Shown one piece after another: positions 7,588 through 12,709 of a DNA stretch of 12,709 nt. The DNA is from an uncultured Leptolyngbya sp. GTDB lineage: Bacteria > Cyanobacteriota > Cyanobacteriia > Phormidesmidales > Phormidesmidaceae. A program made the translations under genes and the position numbers. Each line of letters starts with the position of its first letter. Positions within the stretch are counted from its first letter, which is position 1. The notes under the pieces were generated by a model that had not been told where the DNA came from, ran no database searches, and worked only from the letters and a program-made list of their open reading frames with translations. The DNA lies in NCBI GenBank assembly GCA_937899365.1, contig CALBPH010000648.1, forward strand, positions 1 to 12,709, read 5' to 3'.

Positions 7588-8589
7588 CTAATTTGCAGAT
7601 GGTTCTACCACCATCACTGAAAATCGCAGAGGTCGCTGACCGTCATCATCCAAAGAGACTTCTAAGGAGTAAGCGCTACCAATCACTGGAGCCGTTTGCG
7701 CCAGCGTCAGAATACCAGCCTCTTGGCGAGATGAGTGACTATCTGCATCGGCACCCACCAATTGGATACCGCCGCCCGTAGGCATCGTTGCATTGAGAAT
7801 CAAAACGGTACCCGTATAGCTCACATCTACATGAACCACTCCCTGGGGAGTTACCCAGTCGCGGCTAATGGCGGGCTCTGCGGTTGACACCGTTAACGCT
7901 AGTGCTGACATGATTTCCATCGATGCCAACATGGTCAAGGCGATTTGCTGCTCTGGTGTGGCCTGATCATAGCCGCCTGCGAGGTTTTCAACCTCCTGCA
8001 GTGTGGCCTCTGCCAGGGCTGACCCAGATCGGTAAGCCGGCGTGAGGACAATATTGGCAATGGGCTCTAGAGCGTCTAATGAATCTGGGAAAAGAGACTC
8101 AACAATCTGCACGAGTTTGACACCCTGCTTTTGCGTAGACTGCGCCATATTTTGGCAGCGGTCCAACAGACGTTGCAGAACGCTCTCGGGTAGTTTGCTT
8201 GAGATACTAAACCGGAGTGGGTTTTCAAGCCACAGGCGGCTGATTGGTTGAGCATAGGCGGGCATGGGTATCTCAGCTGGATACTCACGCACCTCCGCTT
8301 CCCAAGGAAACAGCGGGGGCCGGTTAGCAAATTCCGTTTGGAATCGGTGCTTTAAAAGTGTGTGGAAACGATCTTGCACAGTGGTTTTATCTCCGAAGTT
8401 AAACGACTGACCCGTTTCAAATAAAAAGTCAAATGATACAGCGTCAGATCCGACTTCAGATGCACAAACTGCTGATGGGTTGGATCCTGTCGGCGGGGTA
8501 GGCTCATTCCCTGATGTAGGGGATACCGAGCGGTCAAAAGTTAAAAACTCTAGTAATAAGCGTTTCAAATTTTCTGACTCACTATTCAT
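7588..8589 (-). CDS. patU: PatU, heterocyst-pattern protein partner of HetZ
   Basis: This 333-residue protein lies directly downstream of hetZ, the position of patU in cyanobacteria. I recognise the block VQDRFHTLLKHRF (71-83) followed by PPLFPWE (91-97). A leucine-rich N-terminal helix (about 7-18) is joined by a polar, low-complexity linker (20-65) to the larger C-terminal part, which ends in a beta-rich region (about 250-330). There is no signal peptide or membrane helix. In Anabaena PCC 7120 the equivalent is split into patU5 and patU3, where PatU3 influences heterocyst spacing and binds HetZ. Here the frame is single and unbroken. Start ATG at 8589 has AGGGA about 10 bases upstream. Biochemical activity is unknown. 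Confidence 0.82.
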   Translation of the reverse strand: MNSESENLKRLLLEFLTFDRSVSPTSGNEPTPPTGSNPSAVCASEVGSDAVSFDFLFETGQSFNFGDKTTVQDRFHTLLKHRFQTEFANRPPLFPWEAEVREYPAEIPMPAYAQPISRLWLENPLRFSISSKLPESVLQRLLDRCQNMAQSTQKQGVKLVQIVESLFPDSLDALEPIANIVLTPAYRSGSALAEATLQEVENLAGGYDQATPEQQIALTMLASMEIMSALALTVSTAEPAISRDWVTPQGVVHVDVSYTGTVLILNATMPTGGGIQLVGADADSHSSRQEAGILTLAQTAPVIGSAYSLEVSLDDDGQRPLRFSVMVVEPSAN

Positions 8590-8678
8590 GATTAAATGTC
8601 CCTGATCCGGATAATAAAGCCGATGGTGTAAAAAAAATGCTCGGCCAGACGCACAAAGAACGATCCACTGGCAGATCG
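8590..8678 (-). other. hetZ-patU intergenic spacer
   Basis: This is 89 bases between the hetZ stop and the patU start. It carries an A8 run at 8630-8637 (T8 on the coding strand), but no stable stem precedes it, so I do not read it as a terminator. Read-through from hetZ into patU is likely. The patU ribosome-binding site lies at its downstream end. Confidence 0.5.
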
Positions 8679-9836
8679 CTAACCCGCTGATAGGTTACGT
8701 AACTCCCACGCTTGTTCAAGCAACTTAGACCAATGTTTTCTAATCTGTGTCGGGCTTAGACCCAGCGCTTGGGATATGTCCGTGTCAGAAAGGCCCTGCT
8801 GCTTGAGCTGTAATAATTTTGTCTGACTTTGGTCCATTTTGGCCTGTAAGTGATCCCACTGTTGAGGGGTGAGTCCCAAATTTTTTTCTAACTCGATACC
8901 TAGCCACTCATGGACAAGCTCCCAGTGATGGGTGAGGGCAAAGCGGAGTAAATGGTACTTAAAGCGTTGCTGCAGGTAATCTCTTTCCCGCGATGTGAGC
9001 CCCAGTAGCTCTTCAATTTCATGGGCGGGCAAATCCATCAGCCGCAAACTAAAGTAATCGGCGCAATCCGCTTGCTTTTTTTCCTTGAGGTAGACCATGA
9101 GCTCATCGACCACCCGTTCCCGCAGGTTATCCTCCGGTTGTTTATCCGACTGCAGTAAGATTTCTTCCCGTAGACGTTGGACTGGGGCATTTTTCCAGCT
9201 TTGGTCATTGTCATTGGCCGCTTCGGTCGCCTGCTCAATATCTACGGTGGTTTCGGGGGGCTGCTGTTTAGAAAAGGTTTGGGCTCGTAAAATAATCAGC
9301 TGCTGGCTACGGCCCCGTCGTAGGGGAATGCGACGCTTGCCATAACGCTCGGTAAAGGCCATGTATTCAGCTAGCTCTAGAGCGGTACGGGGCTGATATT
9401 CAGCCGTCATTTGATTTTCCCGACGAAAGGCGTTGATCGCCTCGCTGTAGAAGTTTTGTAGGAAATCTTCAATCAGAGAAAGACGAGCCTGATAGCTGGT
9501 TTGAGCATAGGGGACAGAGATGTAGCGATAGATAATTGCACTGAGGGTACTATGCAGCTCGATCCGACCCCGTTCAGAGCTAAGTTTGTAATAGCGACTG
9601 CACTGATCAACTCGATGATGAGCTAGGTTAAATGCCCAGCTTTTTACATCTCCGGAGTCTTGAATGCGTTGGCTCTCCGTACAAATACGGAGTGATTCGC
9701 TACAGATGCGATCAGCAACAGCCTGGCAGCTCCTTTCGGAGGTTCTGGTGACTTGCTTTAGCGACTGTAAAACGTCAGTATTCAGTGCTTCTACAAGCGT
9801 TGTAGATGTTTCCTCAAGCATTAGCAGCGTGGTCAT
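8679..9836 (-). CDS. hetZ: HetZ, heterocyst differentiation regulator
   Basis: The 385-residue protein matches HetZ along its whole length as I remember the Anabaena protein. Landmarks are ICTESQRIQ (51-59), the RGRIELHSTLSAIIYRYI block (89-106), YQARLSLIEDFLQ (115-127), AEYMAFTERYGKRRIPL (156-172), QTFSKQQPPETTVDIEQ (186-202) and DCADYFSLRL (257-266). Two helix-turn-helix-like stretches follow. One at about 271-300 resembles sigma-factor region 4 (HEIEELLGL then RERDYLQQRF). One at about 345-372 has the form SDTDISQALGLSPTQIRKHW. Both fit a DNA-binding regulator in the cytoplasm. In Anabaena, HetZ is under HetR control and is needed for early heterocyst commitment, but hetZ also occurs in filamentous species without heterocysts. 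ATG at 9836; no strong Shine-Dalgarno. Confidence 0.93.
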   Translation of the reverse strand: MTTLLMLEETSTTLVEALNTDVLQSLKQVTRTSERSCQAVADRICSESLRICTESQRIQDSGDVKSWAFNLAHHRVDQCSRYYKLSSERGRIELHSTLSAIIYRYISVPYAQTSYQARLSLIEDFLQNFYSEAINAFRRENQMTAEYQPRTALELAEYMAFTERYGKRRIPLRRGRSQQLIILRAQTFSKQQPPETTVDIEQATEAANDNDQSWKNAPVQRLREEILLQSDKQPEDNLRERVVDELMVYLKEKKQADCADYFSLRLMDLPAHEIEELLGLTSRERDYLQQRFKYHLLRFALTHHWELVHEWLGIELEKNLGLTPQQWDHLQAKMDQSQTKLLQLKQQGLSDTDISQALGLSPTQIRKHWSKLLEQAWELRNLSAG

Positions 9837-9872
9837 TAGAGCTTGCTTATCCCAGGCAATACCTCACCTGAG

Positions 9873-9901
9873 CATAGACAGTTTTCCGCACGTTCTAACA
9901 A
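9873..9901 (-). promoter_or_regulatory. Possible hetZ promoter
   Basis: On the minus strand TTGTTA (9896-9901) and TCTATG (9873-9878) are separated by 17 bases. They match the sigma-70 -35 consensus at four of six positions and the -10 at three. The element ends about 36 bases before the hetZ ATG. No HetR-type G-rich/C-rich palindrome like that upstream of Anabaena hetZ or hetP is visible in the 102-base divergent region. Confidence 0.22.
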
Positions 9902-9938
9902 AAGTCAGTAATTTTCACGAAACTATCAAAAAAGTCGG

Positions 9939-10400
9939 ATGGATATTGAAAAACAAATTCAAATTTTGATTGATGATGCTCCGGATCAGACCACAAGCCA
10001 GGCAATTTTGCTGGTAGCTCCGTTACTCAAGGAGATTGCAGAGCAGCTGCCGCAGCAGTTATATTATGTCGTTCAATCCTTAGGACAGGGGTGGGTGATG
10101 ACCACCCTACGCGGTCGACAAGATCCAAAGGCGACTAAGACCGTGGTCTATGCTTACCCCTCCCTAGAGACTGCAGCGGTAGGCCAGGCAGACAATCCTC
10201 AGATGATGGCGTTGCCCCACCCGAGTACGCATCTCCTATTTCAGCTGCTGTCGCTAAAGCAAGTAGATAGCATTATTTTTATGCAGATAAATGGTAAAGG
10301 TCAGGGGGTGGAGGTGCCGAGAACGATGCTAGAGCAGGTGATGCGGGCCCAGCTCAAGCAGCTGGCTGAAAACCAGGATTCACCGACGGATATTGCTTAG
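9939..10400 (+). CDS. Conserved-looking hypothetical protein divergent from hetZ
   Basis: I do not recognise this 153-residue protein. It has no signal peptide or membrane helix and looks like a soluble alpha/beta protein. It has an acidic N-terminal helix with a DDAPD turn (12-16) and a second helix (about 19-36, LLVAPLLKEIAEQL). Strand-like segments follow around 42-59 (YYVVQS, WVMTTL), 67-72 (KTVVYAY) and 111-117 (SIIFMQI). The C-terminal helix (127-147) is charged. No catalytic or metal motif stands out. The ATG at 9939 is the first in frame, with only AGTCGG upstream. It shares a 102-base upstream region with hetZ, so the two may be controlled together. It ends 20 bases before the convergent SRPBCC gene. 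It has normal coding composition and is unlikely to be a chance frame. Confidence 0.75.
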   Translation: MDIEKQIQILIDDAPDQTTSQAILLVAPLLKEIAEQLPQQLYYVVQSLGQGWVMTTLRGRQDPKATKTVVYAYPSLETAAVGQADNPQMMALPHPSTHLLFQLLSLKQVDSIIFMQINGKGQGVEVPRTMLEQVMRAQLKQLAENQDSPTDIA

Positions 10401-10420
10401 GTCCCCCTTTGCCACAGGCA

Positions 10421-10867
10421 TTAACCACAGGCCTCCTGCGTCACCCTATGCCGATAGGCAAACATATCGCTCAACCGTTGTAAGACAAACCCGCCAATGA
10501 TGGGCTCGCTGGCCCATTCTATCGGCAGGGTAAATGTAATGTCGTCAGTCAGCCGAGTCTGATTGCCCTCTGGTTCAAATCGATGGCGATGGGTCCAGGC
10601 ATCTAGGGGCCCCTTTTCTTGGATATCGGTAAATAGACGATTGGGTTCGTATTCGTCAGTATGGCGAGCCAGCCAGGTAATGGGAACTGGCCCAAGCCAC
10701 AGGCGAAACTCACTAAAGGCTCCGGGGCCGAGGCCCCCTTGACGAGAAACGGCCTCAACCGGTTGCCACGGTGGGGTCAGGAGATTGAGAATATCGGGTC
10801 GTTCGTGGAAGCGCCAAACCGTTTCGGGTGGGGCTGCGATTAGGCTGGTGTGTTGAAAGGTGGTCAT
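10421..10867 (-). CDS. SRPBCC-fold protein (polyketide cyclase/dehydrase-like)
   Basis: From the ATG at 10867 this gives 148 residues, a normal size for a single START/Bet v 1-like domain. The N-terminus (FQHTSLIAAPPETVWRFHE) is typical: first strand, then the A-P-x-x-V-W helix. PDILNLLTPPW and a G-F-RLW-GPVPITW strand series follow, with RFEPEGNQTRLTDDITFTLP and a C-terminal helix ending FAYRHRVTQ. Such domains bind hydrophobic ligands, and in cyanobacteria most members have no known ligand. The frame also extends 23 codons to an ATG at 10936, but that stretch carries a tandem 14-base repeat and falls before the domain, so I prefer 10867. GGGAG (plus-strand positions 10880-10884) lies 12 bases upstream of that ATG. 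It converges on the 153-residue gene with a 20-base gap. Confidence 0.85.
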   Translation of the reverse strand: MTTFQHTSLIAAPPETVWRFHERPDILNLLTPPWQPVEAVSRQGGLGPGAFSEFRLWLGPVPITWLARHTDEYEPNRLFTDIQEKGPLDAWTHRHRFEPEGNQTRLTDDITFTLPIEWASEPIIGGFVLQRLSDMFAYRHRVTQEACG

Positions 10868-10898
10868 ACGGATTAAAGGCTCCCTTTTATGGAGAGCC

Positions 10899-10926
10899 AA
10901 CTGTTGATAGGTAACTGTTGATAGGT
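10899..10926. repeat. Tandem duplication of a 14-base unit
   Basis: The unit AACTGTTGATAGGT occurs twice back to back, and AAC follows, so each copy reads on into the same next bases. The 14-base period is not a multiple of three, so as coding sequence it would shift frame between copies. This supports a start for the SRPBCC gene downstream of it. It could be slippage or a pair of operator half-sites. Confidence 0.6.
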
Positions 10927-11051
10927 AACGGGGCATCGTCTAGGGAGCCCGTGGGTGTTTTCTAAAAACAAACCCAGCCCATCAACGCCAACACCTAGAA
11001 CTACACCGATGTCAGTATTGAGGGAATCCAACAAACGGCTAGAGATTAGTG

Positions 11052-11066
11052 GTCACCAGCGGTGAC
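11052..11066. repeat. Inverted repeat GTCACC-AGC-GGTGAC
   Basis: Perfect 6-base arms flank a 3-base centre, and T5 follows at 11072-11076 on the plus strand. No plus-strand gene ends nearby. It is therefore more likely an operator or a leader hairpin of the Coq4 transcript than a gene-end terminator. Confidence 0.35.
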
Positions 11067-11113
11067 GGGTATTTTTCACTATGTGTGAGCCTACTACATC
11101 TAGCAAACTAAGG

Positions 11114-11144
11114 ACAAAGGTAATGCCGTTTCCATGACCTTTGT
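11114..11144 (+). repeat. Hairpin in the leader region of the Coq4-like gene
   Basis: ACAAAGGT (11114-11121) pairs with ACCTTTGT (11137-11144). Inside, ATG (11123-11125) pairs with CAT (11133-11135) across one mismatch, leaving a 7-base loop. In all, 11 pairs form over 31 bases. It lies 72 bases upstream of the start codon. It may be a leader RNA structure or a regulator site. Confidence 0.45.
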
Positions 11145-11216
11145 TTCAAGACTTCTGAAGATTGGCCTAGCTAAGGTGAGGCTATCTCAGCACAGTGCAG
11201 GTCATAACTTTTTATC

Positions 11217-11771
11217 ATGTACAACGTCTCCTCCCAAAATCGATCTTTAGACATTAAGATTGCTCGCCGAGCGCAGCGGCTGACCCAACGGGTCACCTGG
11301 CTATCGGATTGGCTAGGGGCGAGCGAATCACCGATTGTGGATGCGGTCTACTTACGACATCTCCCCGAGGGAACGTTTGGTCGCACATGGATCGATACGC
11401 TAGACATGGCGGAGTTAGCTCCAATGTCTAGTGGTTCCCGTCGGCAGCAGCTGCATGATGGCGTCCATACGCTCACTGGCTATGGAACTGACTTCCTGGG
11501 GGAAGCCCAGGTGCAAGCATTTCTGATGGGTGCTAAATTTCGACTATTTCATGGCGTCTTGCTAGGTCAAATGCTTTTGGCTGTCGCCCTATTCAAACCT
11601 GGTGCCGACAGAGGTAGTCAGCGTGAGGGACTTACTGTGAAGCTGATGCTTCATCATTTGAAGCAGGCCTATCAGCGTGGCCGTGGGTCACAGTTTGATC
11701 CTGACTGTTGGCAGCCAGAAAACCTCTGGCATCTGGCTTTAATAGATGTAAGAGCAATGTTTAAGATCTAA
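11217..11771 (+). CDS. Coq4 family protein
   Basis: This 184-residue protein carries the diagnostic Coq4 motif HDxxHx11E, here H80, D81, H84 and E96, with the right spacing. RHLPEGTFGRTW (47-58) and FHGVLLGQML (111-120) also suit the mostly helical Coq4 fold. In eukaryotes COQ4 is a peripheral membrane protein of the ubiquinone complex, with a metal ion at this motif, and has been implicated in processing C1 of the quinone ring. I recall that a Nostoc homologue (Alr8543) was crystallised with a geranylgeranyl phosphate, so an isoprenoid-lipid ligand is plausible. Cyanobacteria are expected to make plastoquinone, phylloquinone and tocopherols rather than ubiquinone, so the substrate here is open. 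No signal peptide. Start ATG at 11217; the next gene begins 75 bases after its stop. Confidence 0.8.
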   Translation: MYNVSSQNRSLDIKIARRAQRLTQRVTWLSDWLGASESPIVDAVYLRHLPEGTFGRTWIDTLDMAELAPMSSGSRRQQLHDGVHTLTGYGTDFLGEAQVQAFLMGAKFRLFHGVLLGQMLLAVALFKPGADRGSQREGLTVKLMLHHLKQAYQRGRGSQFDPDCWQPENLWHLALIDVRAMFKI

Positions 11772-11846
11772 TGTCGAATTCTGAGCCCGTATTCCCATAC
11801 TTATCAACAAGGGGGCAAACTAGGACCAGTGATCCATGGGTAAGAG

Positions 11847-12386
11847 ATGGAGTTTTCCCACGTTCGGTCTAGGGCATGGAGTTGTTTGCTGGCCCTTTGC
11901 TTAGCCTGCAGCCTCATAGGCTTAGTACAAGCACCGGGGCAGACCATCTTGATCAAAGAAGTTCCCAACCCTCAAAACGTTGATGGCACCTGGGTTATGG
12001 ACATGGCCGAACTGATTAGCCCAGAAAGTGAGGCCAAGCTGAATCAAATGATTTCTGCACTGGAGACTTCCACCAGTGCAGAAATAGCCATCGTTACTGT
12101 CTACAACACTCAGCCCTCTACCACCCCCAAGGCATTTGCCACGGAATTGTTTAATGCCTGGGGCATTGGTAAATCGGAGCTCAATAACGGTGTCCTATTT
12201 TTGGTCTCTAAGGATGAACGCCGTACGGAAATTGAAACGGGGTCAGGGTTAGACTCTCGTTTGCCCAGTGCAAAGATAAAGAGAATCTTGCAGCGTCAGG
12301 TGACGCCTCAGTTTAAGGCAGGTAACTTTGACACTGGCATTGTAAATGGGACTAAGGCCTTGATTACGACTATCGAGGGCTATTGA
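11847..12386 (+). CDS. Exported TPM-domain protein (Psb32/TLP18.3/YgcG type), possibly truncated
   Basis: The 179-residue product begins with a signal peptide: basic start (RSRAW), hydrophobic core about 11-27, probable cleavage after VQA (27-29). The Cys at 21 lacks a proper lipobox. The rest is one TPM domain (about 47-175): VMDMAELISPESEAKLN, AEIAIVTV (78-85), the NNGVLFLVS strand (113-121), RRTEIETGSGL (125-135), and a C-terminal helix with FKAGNFDTGI. TPM domains in photosynthetic organisms include Psb32 and TLP18.3, linked to photosystem II repair in the thylakoid lumen. Proteins of this kind usually have a membrane helix after the domain. Here a TGA (12384-12386) ends the frame right after the domain, yet the same frame continues open with a hydrophobic helix. 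The in-frame TAA at 11841 makes the ATG at 11847 the first start available. Confidence 0.8.
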   Translation: MEFSHVRSRAWSCLLALCLACSLIGLVQAPGQTILIKEVPNPQNVDGTWVMDMAELISPESEAKLNQMISALETSTSAEIAIVTVYNTQPSTTPKAFATELFNAWGIGKSELNNGVLFLVSKDERRTEIETGSGLDSRLPSAKIKRILQRQVTPQFKAGNFDTGIVNGTKALITTIEGY

Positions 12387-12709
12387 TGGAGCATTCAGGA
12401 TCTATCCATCAGACAGGTTGCGATCGCACTTCTCCTTATCCCCGTAGCTTTTTTCAGTCAGCGCATAGTCAAGCATAGAGCCGCCGTCAAAATTCCCCTC
12501 TCTCCCCTGCAAGAACACACATTGCCCCCCATCAATCGATGGCACTATTGGCTATTTTTAGGCACACGCTGGCTAGCGGGTAATCAGATATTTACGCCAC
12601 ACACCCCAACGCTGCGGGAGCTCGAAGGGAGATATCTCAAAAGCCAGGTAACCATCAACCAGAGCTGGTTACAGGTGCATCACTATCCCCGCCAGCTAAT
12701 GAACCAGGG
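12387..12709 (+). other. Open in-frame continuation of the TPM gene after TGA
   Basis: After the TGA the same frame stays open for 107 codons to the window end. It first encodes a probable membrane segment (VAIALLLIPVAFF, about 12417-12455) and then a tryptophan- and leucine-rich region (RWHYWLFLGTRWLAG, near 12543-12587). There is no ATG or GTG start ahead of the helix; the first TTG is at 12522, beyond it. The ATG overlapping the stop at 12386 is in another frame and ends after 30 codons. This looks like the missing membrane and cytoplasmic part of the TPM protein, separated by a nonsense codon or a sequence error. Confidence 0.55.

Larger units (their letters stand above)
10868..11216. promoter_or_regulatory. 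Divergent spacer between SRPBCC and Coq4 genes
   Basis: This is 349 bases without a convincing gene. It must hold the promoters for the genes on both sides. It contains the tandem 14-base repeat (10899-10926), a GTCACC-AGC-GGTGAC palindrome (11052-11066) and a longer hairpin (11114-11144). No clear -35/-10 pair stands out on either strand. Confidence 0.5.

Noticed and set aside
8630..8637. T8 run between hetZ and patU as a terminator
   Set aside because: No GC-rich stem precedes the run on the coding strand; only a 5-base pairing that spans the run itself is possible.
10412..10432. Direct repeat CCACAGGC at the convergent junction as an attachment or insertion site
   Set aside because: It is only 8 bases, two copies 13 bases apart, with no mobile element near and one copy inside the SRPBCC coding end.
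12386..12478. ATG overlapping the TPM stop (TGATG) as the start of a coupled gene
   Set aside because: The frame ends after 30 codons at a TAG, while the original TPM frame is the one that stays open.

Overview
The window is chromosomal DNA from a cyanobacterium. The main evidence is the hetZ-patU pair, a family known only from cyanobacteria. Supporting signs are four copies of the HIP1 octamer GCGATCGC (971-978, 1370-1377, 4379-4386, 12420-12427), a cyanobacterial-style acetylornithine aminotransferase, and a TPM-domain protein of the Psb32/TLP18.3 type. hetZ-patU points to a filamentous or filamentous-derived lineage. Nothing here shows whether it forms heterocysts. I see no rRNA, tRNA, CRISPR array or transposase.

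Layout. 1-1038 (-): 5' part of a membrane-anchored family 2 glycosyltransferase, cut by the window edge. 1204-2337 (+): recF, divergent from it. 2342-3358 (-): a sulfotransferase with AT-richer DNA, converging on recF with a 4-base gap. 3553-3591: a strong hairpin with T-tracts on both strands, best read as the argD terminator. 3697-4980 (-): argD. 5248-7533 (-): a large multi-pass DUF3488/transglutaminase-like protein whose three catalytic positions are all substituted. 7588-8589 (-): patU. 8679-9836 (-): hetZ. hetZ, patU and the transglutaminase-like gene lie head to tail with short gaps and could be one transcription unit in that order. 9939-10400 (+): a 153-residue unknown protein sharing the 102-base divergent promoter region with hetZ. 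10421-10867 (-): an SRPBCC-fold protein. 11217-11771 (+): a Coq4-family protein with a complete HDxxHx11E metal motif. 11847-12386 (+): an exported TPM-domain protein ending at a TGA. The same reading frame stays open beyond that TGA to the window end and encodes a likely membrane helix, so the gene may be interrupted.

How the genes relate. Most of the window is housekeeping or accessory genes without a common pathway: DNA repair (recF), arginine synthesis (argD), glycosyl and sulfuryl transfer. The coherent unit is hetZ-patU, which in Anabaena acts in heterocyst commitment and patterning together with HetR. The points most worth a second look are the catalytically dead transglutaminase-like protein just downstream of patU, the unknown gene sharing the hetZ upstream region, the Coq4 homologue in an organism expected to make plastoquinone rather than ubiquinone, and the in-frame stop in the TPM gene.
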